64,000 nt of DNA from an uncultured Paracoccaceae bacterium (lineage in GTDB: Bacteria > Pseudomonadota > Alphaproteobacteria > Rhodobacterales > Rhodobacteraceae), in the NCBI GenBank assembly GCA_947493145.1, contig CANLPZ010000001.1, forward strand, positions 496,001-560,000, given 5' to 3'. The notes under the pieces were generated by a model that was given only the letters and a program-made list of their open reading frames with translations, searched no databases and was not told where the DNA came from. Below, one piece after another: positions 17,840 to 27,918 of the stretch. The first letter of the stretch is position 1; each line of letters opens with the position of its first letter. The position numbers and the translations under genes are program-made.

Positions 17840-18553
17840 TTACAAAGCGACGGACAGATCTTGTAGCCAATACGGCATGACATTCAAAAGCCATGCTTCG
17901 ATTACGTGATGCCATTTGAACAACAGCATGAGCCCGACTGCGATAAAAACGATGCCGAGTATTTTCTTGGACTTTGCGGCGATACCGCGCAGTGCATTCG
18001 ATCGTTTCGCAATCGCATTGCGGGTTCCAATGCCCAAACCGATGATAATCGTCGACACACCCAATGCGAAACAAATCATGATCAAGGTGACATACCCAAG
18101 GTGTTCCCCTTGTGACGCCAACGCAATCGCCCCGCCCAGCGTCGGTCCAATGCAAGGCGACCAAACGATCCCCAATAGACCGCCACCAATAAACTGCCCT
18201 GCCAAGCCATCGGTGCGCACTGCATTTAATTGCGTATCGGCTTTGGCTGAAAACCGCGCGGTGACCCGTTCAAATCGGTCAGACAAGGCTGAGATCAACA
18301 AAACCAAACCGAAAAAAATCATGATGTATGCGCCGATTTGGGATAGACGATCTTGGGTTAGGCCAATCGAATTGCCAAAGGCCGTGACCAAAACGCCAAA
18401 GACAACAAACGATAGGCTCATGCCCGCAGCCATCGCGACAGGTCCCCATTTCCCACTGTTTAACGCGCCTGCGATAACAATCGGCAAGACGGGCAAGACA
18501 CATGGGTTAATCAGCGTGAGCACCCCCGCGACATATGCGAATAGAAATTCCAT
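17840..18553 (-). CDS. ccdA: CcdA/DsbD-type thiol electron transporter
   Basis: 237 residues with six membrane helices. It shows the CcdA signature: LTLINPCVLPVLPIVIAGAL in helix 1 and GIVWSPCIGPTLGGAIAL in helix 4, each with the redox cysteine before Pro or Ile. It moves reducing equivalents from cytosolic thioredoxin to periplasmic thiols. Two-gene operon with the exported thioredoxin downstream. A basic cytosolic loop lies between helices 3 and 4 (FSAKADTQLNAVRTD). Confidence 0.92.
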   Translation of the reverse strand: MEFLFAYVAGVLTLINPCVLPVLPIVIAGALNSGKWGPVAMAAGMSLSFVVFGVLVTAFGNSIGLTQDRLSQIGAYIMIFFGLVLLISALSDRFERVTARFSAKADTQLNAVRTDGLAGQFIGGGLLGIVWSPCIGPTLGGAIALASQGEHLGYVTLIMICFALGVSTIIIGLGIGTRNAIAKRSNALRGIAAKSKKILGIVFIAVGLMLLFKWHHVIEAWLLNVMPYWLQDLSVAL

Positions 18554-18615
18554 GACACACCTATGCGCAACGGTGGTCGCGCTCGCAACAATTTCTGGCT
18601 AACGCGGTCCTCAAA

Positions 18616-18780
18616 TTATCGAGAGTGAGTTGAAATCAAACGATGACGGGGCGCATGATCAGTCATAAAATTCCGCAAGGTGAAACTTGATCGGGCAACA
18701 CAAAGGTCATCGACTTGCATAAGTCTGTTGTGCACAAACTGTTCAATCTCTTCGATATCCGCAGCTGGCAGATGCACCAT
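18616..18780 (-). CDS. Possible small ORF, 54 residues, function unknown
   Basis: An open frame in the otherwise gene-free 300 bp between ccdA and nqrF (18554-18853). It begins MVHLPAADIEEIEQF and ends RHRLISTHSR. The composition looks protein-like (amphipathic helix at 6-20), but no clear ribosome binding site precedes the ATG and I recognise no family. It could be a degraded gene end or chance. Confidence 0.25.
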   Translation of the reverse strand: MVHLPAADIEEIEQFVHNRLMQVDDLCVARSSFTLRNFMTDHAPRHRLISTHSR

Positions 18781-18810
18781 CTGGCGCTATACGCGCGTAA
18801 AAAATCTAGC

Positions 18811-18855
18811 CCAAAAACCAAAAAGGCCGCGGAATTAACCACGGCCTTTTTGGTT
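18811..18855 (-). terminator. Terminator of the nqr operon
   Basis: A 14-bp stem AACCAAAAAGGCCG / CGGCCTTTTTGGTT with a 12-nt loop, followed on the minus strand by further T. It overlaps the nqrF stop codon and closes the six-gene operon. Confidence 0.9.
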
Positions 18856-20077
18856 ATCCACCAAAGTCATCCAACATGATGTCTTCGCGATCGACGCCCA
18901 TTTCGACGAGCATATTGATCACGGATTGGTTCATGATGGGGGGACCACACATATAATATTCGCAGTCCTCTGGATTTGGGTGGTCCTTCAGGTATTCGTC
19001 GTGAAGCACGTTGTGAATAAAGCCTGTGTAGCCGCCCCAATCATCCTCTGGCAGCGCATCAGACAGCGCCACATGCCATTCAAAATTATCAAATTCTTCG
19101 GCCAGTTTGTCAAAGTCATCGACAAAGAACATCTCTTTCTTTGAACGCGCGCCGTACCAGAAGGTAATTTTGCGATTGCGGTTTTCCAAACGCTTCAACT
19201 GGTCAAAGATGTGACTGCGCATTGGGGCCATACCCGCGCCACCGCCAACAAAAACCATTTCTTTTTCGGTTTCACGCGCAAAGAATTCGCCAAACGGACC
19301 TGAAATCGTGACCTTATCACCTGGTTTCAGGTTAAAGATATAAGACGACATTTGACCCGCCGGAATACCAACCGAACCCGGAGGTGGCGATGCAACGCGA
19401 ACGTTCAGCATGATCAACCCTTTTTCATCAGGGTAGTTCGCCATGGAATAGGCACGTTCAATTGGTTCTGAAACTGTGGAATCGTATTGCCACAAATTAA
19501 ACTTATCCCAATCTTCGCGGTATTCTTCTTCGACATCGAAATCAGTGTATTTCAAGCTGTGCGCAGGTGCTTCGATTTGGATGTAGCCACCCGCACGGAA
19601 ATTCACGTCCTCGCCTTCTGGCAATTCCAAAACCAAGTTTTTGATGAATGTGGCAACGTTCTCGTTCGAACGAACGGTACATTCCCATTTCTTTACGCCA
19701 AAGACCTCTTCGGGGACTTCAACTTGCATGTCTTGTTTGACCGCAACCTGACAGGACAAACGGTCACCACAGGCCGCCTCGCGTTTTGTGATATGTCCCT
19801 CTTCGGTTGGCAAAATCGATCCGCCACCAGAATGGATTTTCACACGACATTGCGCACAGGTGCCGCCGCCACCACAGGCCGAGGGAACGAACAGTTTTTG
19901 TTCCGCAAGCGTTTGCAACAGCTTGCCGCCTGCGGGCACGGAAATCGTTTTTTCGCCGTTGATGGTGATGTTGACGTTTCCGCTGGACACCAGTTTCGAC
20001 CGCGCGCCAAGAATAACAGTGACCAGAACAAGAACGATCAGTGTAAAGAGGATAATTCCAAGGCCAAAAGTTGCCAT
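18854..20077 (-). CDS. nqrF: Na+-translocating NADH:quinone reductase subunit F
   Basis: 407 residues; the electron-input subunit of NQR. One N-terminal membrane helix (about 5-27), then a 2Fe-2S ferredoxin domain with ligands in [14 protein letters not shown] plus a downstream Cys (LSCQVAVK), an FAD-binding domain (RAYSMANYP) and an NADH-binding domain ([19 protein letters not shown]-terminal [11 protein letters not shown]). Takes hydride from NADH and passes electrons to the 2Fe-2S centre. Last gene of nqrABCDEF, 12 bp after nqrE, with AAGGA before the ATG. Confidence 0.98.
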   Translation of the reverse strand: MATFGLGIILFTLIVLVLVTVILGARSKLVSSGNVNITINGEKTISVPAGGKLLQTLAEQKLFVPSACGGGGTCAQCRVKIHSGGGSILPTEEGHITKREAACGDRLSCQVAVKQDMQVEVPEEVFGVKKWECTVRSNENVATFIKNLVLELPEGEDVNFRAGGYIQIEAPAHSLKYTDFDVEEEYREDWDKFNLWQYDSTVSEPIERAYSMANYPDEKGLIMLNVRVASPPPGSVGIPAGQMSSYIFNLKPGDKVTISGPFGEFFARETEKEMVFVGGGAGMAPMRSHIFDQLKRLENRNRKITFWYGARSKKEMFFVDDFDKLAEEFDNFEWHVALSDALPEDDWGGYTGFIHNVLHDEYLKDHPNPEDCEYYMCGPPIMNQSVINMLVEMGVDREDIMLDDFGG

Positions 20078-20089
20078 CAGTTTAGATCC

Positions 20090-20697
20090 TTAAAGTTTTA
20101 CGCCAGAGAAAGACATGAAAGCCATCGCCATCAAGCCCGCGGTGATAAATGTAATGCCAAGCCCCTGAAGCCCGTCTGGAATGTCAGAATACTTCAGCTT
20201 TTCACGAACCCCAGCCATGGCCGTGATTGCCAAGGCCCAACCAAAGCCAGATGACACACCGTAGGTCACGGATTCAGCGAAGTCATACCCGCGTTCCACC
20301 ATGAACAACGACCCACCAAGGATCGCGCAGTTCACTGTGATCAACGGAAGGAACACACCCAAAGCGTTGTACAAAGGTGGGAAATATTTATCCAAAACCA
20401 TTTCCAAGATTTGAACCAACGCGGCGATCACGCCGATGTAGGAAATCAATCCAAGGAAGGTTAGATCGACCTCTTCGAACCCTGCCCACGCCAAAGCGCC
20501 GGGAGACAAGAGATGCGTCAGGATCAGATTGTTGGCCGGCACAGTGATCGATTGCACGATCATAACCGAAATCCCCAGCCCGATCGCTGTTGAGATCTTT
20601 TTCGAAACCGCGATGAACGTACACATGCCCAAGAAAAACGACAGGGCAAGGTTTTCAACAAAAATGGCCTTTACGGCGAGTGAAAGCAAACCTTCCA

Positions 20698-20698
<1 letters not shown>
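20090..20698 (-). CDS. nqrE: NQR subunit E
   Basis: 202 residues, six membrane helices, inner-membrane subunit of the sodium pump. The conserved cysteine region ([20 protein letters not shown]) helps bind the iron centre shared with Nqr[14 protein letters not shown] holds the second one. The start overlaps the nqrD stop by 1 bp. Inverted-topology paralogue of NqrD. Confidence 0.97.
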
Positions 20699-21350
<652 letters not shown>

Positions 21351-21351
<1 letters not shown>

Positions 21352-22157
21352 TACAGACCTCCCGCCTTCAGATTCTCTAGAAACGGTTTATACCCCGCTT
21401 CGCCCATCCAGAAATTCACAAGATTGTGGACACCCGCTGTGGTAAGCGTCGCACCAGCTAGTGCATCGACATGATATTCTTCGCCGGCAGCAGGAACAGC
21501 TTTGGTCACACTGATTTGCAAATCGCCATTATCATCGGCCAATTTCTTACCGCTCCACAGCGCTTTCCAACGTGGGTTGTCAACTTCGGCCCCAAGTCCG
21601 GGTGTTTCCGCGTGTTCATAAAACTGCAGACCAAAAATATCGTTACCGTTCTCTTCCAATGCAATGAATCCATAGAGCGTGGACCAAAGCCCATACCCAT
21701 GGATCGGAAGGATAACCTTATCAACCCCGCCCGTGTCATCACGCAACAGATATACAGTCACGAATTTTCCTTGGCGACCGATCCCAGCAGGATCGTCCGT
21801 CAAAGCAACGGACGTCGCAGGGTCATCAGCTGCCTTGCGGTCATCGAACGTGGCAATGTCGAATTCATCGGTAAATAGACCGGTTTCCAATTCCAATACC
21901 TGCGGTTCAAACGCACCGAATGCTTCGATTACGTCCGTATTCGGATCGTAAATCCCAGCAACCTGTAAAATGTTAACCTGTTTGTCTTTCAGTGCGTTGA
22001 TCGCTTGTTGCGGGCGCAATGCCACGGCAGCTGCGGACACGATCATCGACGCAACAAGGCATAATGCCACCGCCACAAACAGTGTTTTTGGAACGGAATC
22101 AGTTGGCAGCGCCAAGAACCGTTTAATGAAACCTTGGTTTTCGTTGTTATCAGCCAT
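21351..22157 (-). CDS. nqrC: NQR subunit C
   Basis: 268 residues. One N-terminal membrane helix (about 25-47) is followed by a periplasmic FMN-binding domain. FMN is attached covalently to the Thr in [16 protein letters not shown] (the SGAT-type motif recognised by ApbE), which fits the apbE gene across the divergent promoter. Overlaps nqrB by 8 bp. Confidence 0.97.
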
Positions 22158-23349
22158 GGCGTTTCGCTCTGCGTTTGATGTTGGCTTGGACGACGAAGTA
22201 GTCGATCAATGGGGCAAAAACATTCCCGAATAGAATGGCAAGCATCATGCCCTCTGGAAAGGCTGGGTTAATGACGCGGATCATGACAACCATGAACCCG
22301 ATCAACGCCCCGTAAAAATAGCGTCCCATATTTGTATGTGAACCTGACACAGGTTCGGTCACCATAAAGACAAGACCGAAAGCATACCCCCCCAAGACAA
22401 GGTGCCAATACCATGGCATCGCAAACATTGGGTTTGTATCAGACCCGATCCAGTTCAACAGCAACGAGAAGCCGATCATACCGGCAAGGCAGCCAACGAC
22501 CATTCTGTAGTTGGCGATTTTCGTCGCCAGCAAGAAGACCAGTCCGATCGCACAGGCCAACGTAGAGGTTTCGCCCATCGATCCGGGTACAAAACCAAGG
22601 AAGCTGTCCCACCACGTCATGCCGCGCGCGGCCAGTTCTTGGACACCATCGGACGCAGAAACGGCCAATGCCGTCGCGCCTGTGAACCCGTCCACCGGCA
22701 CCCAAACCGCGTCACCAGACAACTGTGCTGGATATGCGAAATACAGGAACGCACGCCCTGTCAAAGCTGGGTTGAGAAAGTTTTTACCAGTTCCGCCAAA
22801 GACCTCTTTGCCAATGACCACCCCGAAGATAATGCCCAATGCGACCTGCCAAAGCGGTGTCGTTGCAGGAACGATCAAGGCGTAAAGCATTGACGACACA
22901 AGAAAGCCTTCGTTTACTTCGTGTTTACGGACTGTGGCAAAGATAACTTCGAATATGCCGCCTGCGACCAAGGTCGTGATATAGATCGGCAAGAAATACA
23001 ACAGCCCGTGCATCATGTTCGCAAATGGGTTTGACGGGTTAAACCCGATCCCAAATGTTTCGATGATTGCCGCACGCCAGCCGTTTGCACCGAACTCAGC
23101 AATCGCCATGTTCGTTTGCAGACCGGTATTATAAAGCGCCATAAGGATACATGGGATCGTTGCGATCACCACATAGGTCATGATCCGTTTCATATCGACA
23201 TACGACCGTGCATGCGGCGCGGCTGTCGTTACGGTTTTTGGCGTGTACAGAAAGCTTTCCACCATTTCGTAGATCGGGAAATACTGTTCGTATTTTCCGC
23301 CCTTTAGGAAATGCGGCTCAATCCGGTCGAAAAAGTTACGCAGGCCCAT
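22150..23349 (-). CDS. nqrB: NQR subunit B
   Basis: 399 residues, about ten membrane helices; the core subunit for Na+ translocation and quinone reduction. The covalent FMN site is the Thr in DGFTGATALAVSASDG. The N-terminal RNFFDRIEPHFLKGGKYEQY and C-terminal MMLAILFGNVFAPLIDYF are highly family-typical. Lies 3 bp after nqrA. Confidence 0.98.
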   Translation of the reverse strand: MGLRNFFDRIEPHFLKGGKYEQYFPIYEMVESFLYTPKTVTTAAPHARSYVDMKRIMTYVVIATIPCILMALYNTGLQTNMAIAEFGANGWRAAIIETFGIGFNPSNPFANMMHGLLYFLPIYITTLVAGGIFEVIFATVRKHEVNEGFLVSSMLYALIVPATTPLWQVALGIIFGVVIGKEVFGGTGKNFLNPALTGRAFLYFAYPAQLSGDAVWVPVDGFTGATALAVSASDGVQELAARGMTWWDSFLGFVPGSMGETSTLACAIGLVFLLATKIANYRMVVGCLAGMIGFSLLLNWIGSDTNPMFAMPWYWHLVLGGYAFGLVFMVTEPVSGSHTNMGRYFYGALIGFMVVMIRVINPAFPEGMMLAILFGNVFAPLIDYFVVQANIKRRAKRHG

Positions 23350-23352
23350 GAT

Positions 23353-24696
23353 TTACCCCTCTTTCTCGATCTTGGTCAGGCTATCTCTAAGCGCCATCCC
23401 GTATTCGTATTTTGCAGGACAAGCAAAACCCACAAGACCTAGGTCTTCTTCGTCCAGTTCCATCGCGCCCAACGCTTGTGCTTGGTCGGTATCCATCACC
23501 AACAACGCGCGCAAAAGCTGTGTTGGCAAATAATCCTGCGGCATCAAGCCTTCGAATGTACCAAGCGGCACCATAGCGCGTCGCCCACCATTCAGGTTTG
23601 ACGTCAGCGGAAATGTTTTGCCCGACAATGCAGATCCCAAAACCGGTTGAATCGCATATTTTGCGAACATTGGTCGGATCCACCCCATTGGGATTTGTTT
23701 CTTGTCCTCTTCGATCAGCGTGATCTGGCGCGCGTAACGACCAAGATAGGCGCTTTCACCTTCCCCTGCTCGACCGCTTAAAACGGAGCCAGAGATCAAT
23801 CGAACAGGCAAATCTGTTGGAAGGTCTTTCGCCGCCAATTCCGTCATCGATGCGCCAACTAAGGTGCGCACCAATCGCGGGTCCGCGCAGACAGGACCTG
23901 CTAAGGACACCACACGCGCTGGATCATAATGGCCGGTGTCCAACAAACGACCGATCGCAATCACATCTTGGTAACCGATTGTCCAAACTGGCGTGTCGCC
24001 AACAGGGGGTTGAAGGAAATGAATATGCGTTCCAGCAAGCCCTGCAGGATGCGGACCAGAAAACGCTGCGGCTTCGACGCCGTCAATGTCCGCGCCAACA
24101 ACATCTGCGCCATCTTTAACGCATAAATACGTCGCACCATCCGTCAATTTTGTGATCGCCTGCAAACCTGCGGCAAAGGCATCCGCCTCACCAGCAATGA
24201 TCTGCGCTGCATCTGCGGCCAATGGTTCGCTTTCAATAGCCGTCACAAAAATTGCCGCCGGACGTGTATCTGGTTGCGGAACCTTTGAATACGGGCGCGT
24301 TCTGAATGACGTCCAAAGACCTGCCGCACTGAGGCGTTCCACTAAACCCTCGGCCGTCGCGATATCACCAATGTTCGAAAAATCGATTGGTTCTGCGGCG
24401 CCATCTTTGGCTTCGATCTCGATACTAATCAGTTTCCGCCGTGCACCGCGATTAATTGCTTTAACGACGCCCGACACAGGAGACACGATTTGCACATCTG
24501 GCATGTCTTTGTTGAACATCACCGGTGATCCTACGGCGACCACATCCCCCTCGGCCACAAGAATACGAGGCTTGAGCCCAATATAGTCGTCACCAATAAC
24601 ACCAAATGTTTTCACCGGCAGGGATTGTTCAATCTCCATGCGCGGCGCACCATCGATGGGCAGATTCAAGCCCTTACGTAAAGAAAAACGCTTCAA
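23353..24696 (-). CDS. nqrA: NQR subunit A
   Basis: 447 residues, a cytosolic subunit bound to NqrB, without cofactor or membrane helix. It starts with the typical LRKGLNLPIDGAPRMEIE, a lipoyl-like beta region (VAVGSPVMFNKDMPDVQIVSP), and later has the FSGPHPAGLAGTHIHFLQP segment. First gene of the operon; the promoter must lie in the 173 bp before apbE. Confidence 0.97.
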   Translation of the reverse strand: MKRFSLRKGLNLPIDGAPRMEIEQSLPVKTFGVIGDDYIGLKPRILVAEGDVVAVGSPVMFNKDMPDVQIVSPVSGVVKAINRGARRKLISIEIEAKDGAAEPIDFSNIGDIATAEGLVERLSAAGLWTSFRTRPYSKVPQPDTRPAAIFVTAIESEPLAADAAQIIAGEADAFAAGLQAITKLTDGATYLCVKDGADVVGADIDGVEAAAFSGPHPAGLAGTHIHFLQPPVGDTPVWTIGYQDVIAIGRLLDTGHYDPARVVSLAGPVCADPRLVRTLVGASMTELAAKDLPTDLPVRLISGSVLSGRAGEGESAYLGRYARQITLIEEDKKQIPMGWIRPMFAKYAIQPVLGSALSGKTFPLTSNLNGGRRAMVPLGTFEGLMPQDYLPTQLLRALLVMDTDQAQALGAMELDEEDLGLVGFACPAKYEYGMALRDSLTKIEKEG

Positions 24697-24869
24697 AGTC
24701 TTAACCTCTGACTGAAACTTTCGCGCGCTTATGCGATAACTCTGCGTCAGGGGAAAGCAGAAAATTCTCTTTGTAACGATACTTTTGGGTTGAAAAGCGC
24801 TTCAATGTCGAACAAAAGCCGCTTTGATAATCGTCTAACGTTTAAACGACCCAGAAAAGGGGTGCTTTC
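24697..24869. promoter_or_regulatory. Divergent promoter region nqrA / apbE
   Basis: 173 bp separating the nqr operon from its maturation genes. It holds an 8-bp palindrome AAGCGCTT (24795-24802) and a 10-bp palindrome CGTTTAAACG (24839-24848), the latter inside a wider TCGT...ACGA dyad 22 bp before the apbE start. No -35/-10 pair is clear enough to name. Confidence 0.45.
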
Positions 24870-25898
24870 ATGTCCCAACCGATCGCTTTGTCACGCCGTG
24901 CATTTATCTTGTCATCCTTGGCGCTTGCTGCATGTAAGCCAGGCGAAAATGTCTTGAAATTTGCAGGACTTACAATGGGTACCACATATAATGTGATCGC
25001 ACGCGACCCTTCCGGAACTGTTGTTCAAGCCGATGCGCAGGCGCAAATCGATGCCGCGCTGAACGGTGTCATCGCCCAAATGTCGAATTGGGATTCGTCA
25101 TCTGAGATTTCAAAATTCAACGCACAGCGATCAACAGACACCTTTTCAATGTCTCCTGATCTCGCAAATGTGATGGCAGCTGCCGCTGACGTAAACATCG
25201 CCTCAGAAGGACGGTTCGATACAACCATGGGTCCCCTGATCGAGGCATGGGGCTTTGGCGCACATGGCGACATGTCTAAGCCGACCAACGCACAAATCGC
25301 AGACGCCCAAGCCCGTTCAGGCCACAGCGCAACGTTGACTGTAAACGGCAATGGCATGCAAAAGATTTTGCCAGACACACAAGTTTATCTTGCAGCAATT
25401 GGCAAAGGCTACGGCGCCGACAAAGTTGGCCAAGTTTTGGAAAACTTGGGTATCAACAACTATATGGTTGAAATCGGTGGCGATCTTTATGCCGCTGGCA
25501 CAAACGCCGATGGTCAACCTTGGCAGATTGGTATTGAAAAACCTGCTGCATTGTCTGGTGGCGTGATGGATGTTGTTGGTGTGTCTGGTATGGGGCTTGC
25601 CTCGTCTGGTGACTACCGCAACTATTTCGAACAAGACGGCGTGCGTTATTCACACGTGATTGATCCGACGACGGGTCGACCAATTACGCACACAACCGCC
25701 TCAGCGACAGTTTTGGCCGAAAACGCAATGCTTGCCGATGCATGGGCAACCGCCATGTTAATTTTGGGCAAGGATCGCGGACTTGTGATTGCCGATCAAA
25801 ACGACATTGCGGTAGTATTCATTGAACGCGACCCGAACGCAGCTGATTTGCAATTCACCTCATCAGCCAGCGCAAAGTTCGCCGCCCTAACAGCGTAA
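24870..25898 (+). CDS. apbE: FAD:protein FMN transferase
   Basis: 342 residues. Transfers FMN from FAD to the threonines of NqrB and NqrC outside the cytosol. The N-terminal signal (ALSRRAFILSSLALAAC) ends in a lipobox with Cys at about 22, so it is probably a lipoprotein. ApbE motifs: TMGTTYNV, AAIGKGYGADKVGQVL, MVEIGGDLYAAG, YSHVIDPTTGRP and the metal-binding DAWATAMLILG. Adjacent to nqr and nqrM, which fixes its target. Confidence 0.96.
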   Translation: MSQPIALSRRAFILSSLALAACKPGENVLKFAGLTMGTTYNVIARDPSGTVVQADAQAQIDAALNGVIAQMSNWDSSSEISKFNAQRSTDTFSMSPDLANVMAAAADVNIASEGRFDTTMGPLIEAWGFGAHGDMSKPTNAQIADAQARSGHSATLTVNGNGMQKILPDTQVYLAAIGKGYGADKVGQVLENLGINNYMVEIGGDLYAAGTNADGQPWQIGIEKPAALSGGVMDVVGVSGMGLASSGDYRNYFEQDGVRYSHVIDPTTGRPITHTTASATVLAENAMLADAWATAMLILGKDRGLVIADQNDIAVVFIERDPNAADLQFTSSASAKFAALTA

Positions 25899-25910
25899 CG
25901 GACGGACCCA

Positions 25911-26147
25911 ATGGCCACCTTCTTTTTTACCTTTGGATTGTTGATGTTAATCATGTTTGGCATGGCCTTGGGCGTGCTGTTGATGAACAAATCGATCAAA
26001 GGCAGCTGTGGTGGCCTAAATGCAATTGGGGATGCGGACCAATGTTTGGTCTGTCACAAAGACATCGATCCCGACAGCCCGTTGCGGGATCGATTGGAAT
26101 GCCCACGTGCGAAAAAAATGATGGAACGCGCAGGGTTAGACACCTAA
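25911..26147 (+). CDS. nqrM: NQR maturation protein NqrM
   Basis: 78 residues. One membrane helix (about 3-24) followed by a four-cysteine motif: SCGGL, then CLVCHKD and ECPRAKK. NqrM is needed for assembly of NQR, probably by delivering iron to the NqrD/NqrE site. It lies 12 bp after apbE, the usual apbE-nqrM order. Confidence 0.94.
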   Translation: MATFFFTFGLLMLIMFGMALGVLLMNKSIKGSCGGLNAIGDADQCLVCHKDIDPDSPLRDRLECPRAKKMMERAGLDT

Positions 26148-26173
26148 TTCCCCCTGCCCCATCGGTTTAAAAC

Positions 26174-26356
26174 CTAAACTGTTTTCAGCGGTACAAATCC
26201 CAACACCAACAGGGATACCGCCGCAATAGCGCCAAATAGCCAAAGCTGCCAACGCGGGCCTTCGGCTTTCCAAACGCGTCGATATTTCACCCCCGCAACG
26301 CATGCGAGAACAAAAATCATCGTGGCGACAAGCGGCGTAAGTGTAAATTCTGGCAT
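26174..26356 (-). CDS. Small two-helix membrane protein
   Basis: 60 residues: helix about 6-23, a basic loop (KYRRVWKAEGPRW), helix 37-55. The ATG at 26356 has AGGAT 7 nt upstream. No family recognised. Converges on nqrM with a 26-bp gap. Confidence 0.55.
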   Translation of the reverse strand: MPEFTLTPLVATMIFVLACVAGVKYRRVWKAEGPRWQLWLFGAIAAVSLLVLGFVPLKTV

Positions 26357-26508
26357 GGGTAAAATCCTAATAGGTGAATGCTTTATGGAATAAGCCGATT
26401 CCAAGCTCAAGACGCGAAAATATACCAAAGGATATTCGCCTATCCGCAATCCCCGAGGCCGCCAATTCGTTCATTCGATAGAAATAAAGCGTTGAATGGA
26501 GAAAGCTG

Positions 26509-27918
26509 GTGAAAATCAGACACGAAAACCCAAGGCCTGATTTGGAATACCGCGTCCAAGCACCATTGCGTTTGGAATTGCAGGATGGTGAGATTGTGAT
26601 CATTCAGCAATGGTCATTGACCGGTATAACATTTCCAAAACAGTCCGACGTTTTGCCGAAAAAGGGATTTCTGACCATCCCATTCCAAGGCGTCGACATT
26701 CGGTTTCCGGTTTCGTTTTCCAAGGCGGAGGGCGATTACGATTTAGCCTTTAAGGACCTGACCGGACGCCAGCGTGAAATCATTGGTGTATTCTATCGTT
26801 CGATTTTGTCTGGGAAAATGGCCGCCGCAGAGGACATGATCACCTCGCTCGACACGCCTGTCGATTTGGTTCCGATGGGCGAAACCGAGGAAGAAGAAAC
26901 CCAAGGCAAAGCGAAAAATTCACCACGCGTGTTCCGCGTAATTTGGAACGTTTTCTTTTATGTTGCGCTTGCCCTTACGCTGGTTGGTTTGATTGGCGGG
27001 CAAATTTGGAATCGTTTATCCTCCGTAAATTTTGCAAACGGTCGCGTCGTTGCACCGGTGATAAATCACCTTGTAACAGAGGCCGCCTATGTCGATGCGG
27101 TTCTGATTGTCGCGGGCCAAAACGTGAAACGTGGGCAAACCTTGGTTCGGTTGTCCAATCCCGAACGCGACAGCGCAACCGATGATTTGCGTCGCGACAT
27201 TGCACGCGCTCAGAAACAAACTCGTAATGCCCGTGCCCTGTTGGAAAACCATCTTGGCCAAACAGACTTGCATCGTGCCCCGCTTGAGGCCGCCTATCGT
27301 GACGCGCTTTCACAGCGAAGATTGGCGGATTTCGTTGGAAATTACGACCTAGGATCGGTTGTCGCCGCGTGGGTTGCGCTGCAAAATTTTGATCTTGAAC
27401 ACAGTGCCACCCTTGGTGACTTTCACGACATCCGCACAAAACTGAAAGCGCAACTCGACGAAGCAAAAGACTTGGAACGCCGTTTGAAACGCGACCTTGG
27501 AAACGCAAAGTCAAGCGCGCGCGCTATGGACATCGTCGCACAAGCGGATGGCGTTGTGTCCGAAATTTTTGTGTTCCAAGATGAATACCTTGCGCGCGGG
27601 CGGAACGCGCTGACATTGGAAGAAAACACACCGCGCCGCATTCAGGCTTGGGTCGACGAAGCGCGGGCGGACGCGATCTATTTAGATATGGAAACCGAAA
27701 TCACCTTTCGCAATGCGTTGGGCAAACGCAAACTAACCGGCGTCATCACCGACATAACCGCAGGATTGGATTCTGAAACCGACAACGGGTTCGGAATGAT
27801 CATCACAGTGGATGTGCCTGAAATGACAACAAAGGAAACACGCGAATTGCTGCGTGTTGCCGCGCCTGTAAAATTAAAAGGGCTAAAAGACTGGCACCGG
27901 TTTTGGTGGGCTGACTAA
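26509..27918 (+). CDS. Alg44-like PilZ / membrane-fusion protein
   Basis: 469 residues, GTG start after AATGGAG. Residues 5-105 form a PilZ-like domain, one membrane helix lies at about 145-165, and a periplasmic HlyD-type barrel-sandwich region with coiled coil (about 175-440) follows. This is the domain order of Alg44, the c-di-GMP-binding co-polymerase of alginate synthase. The c-di-GMP motifs are eroded: Arg15 is kept, but the first Arg of RxxxR is replaced (Asp11), and (D/N)xSxxG reads Gln34-Trp-Ser36-Leu-Thr-Gly39. Ligand binding is therefore doubtful. The stop overlaps the glycosyltransferase start by 1 bp. Confidence 0.85.
   Translation: MKIRHENPRPDLEYRVQAPLRLELQDGEIVIIQQWSLTGITFPKQSDVLPKKGFLTIPFQGVDIRFPVSFSKAEGDYDLAFKDLTGRQREIIGVFYRSILSGKMAAAEDMITSLDTPVDLVPMGETEEEETQGKAKNSPRVFRVIWNVFFYVALALTLVGLIGGQIWNRLSSVNFANGRVVAPVINHLVTEAAYVDAVLIVAGQNVKRGQTLVRLSNPERDSATDDLRRDIARAQKQTRNARALLENHLGQTDLHRAPLEAAYRDALSQRRLADFVGNYDLGSVVAAWVALQNFDLEHSATLGDFHDIRTKLKAQLDEAKDLERRLKRDLGNAKSSARAMDIVAQADGVVSEIFVFQDEYLARGRNALTLEENTPRRIQAWVDEARADAIYLDMETEITFRNALGKRKLTGVITDITAGLDSETDNGFGMIITVDVPEMTTKETRELLRVAAPVKLKGLKDWHRFWWAD

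Noticed and set aside
17916..18602. Open frame of 228 codons on the plus strand
   Set aside because: Antisense to ccdA; the membrane-helix pattern and CcdA motifs belong to the minus strand.
19487..20254. Open frame of 255 codons on the plus strand
   Set aside because: Antisense to nqrF/nqrE; composition is Phe/His-rich and lacks motifs.
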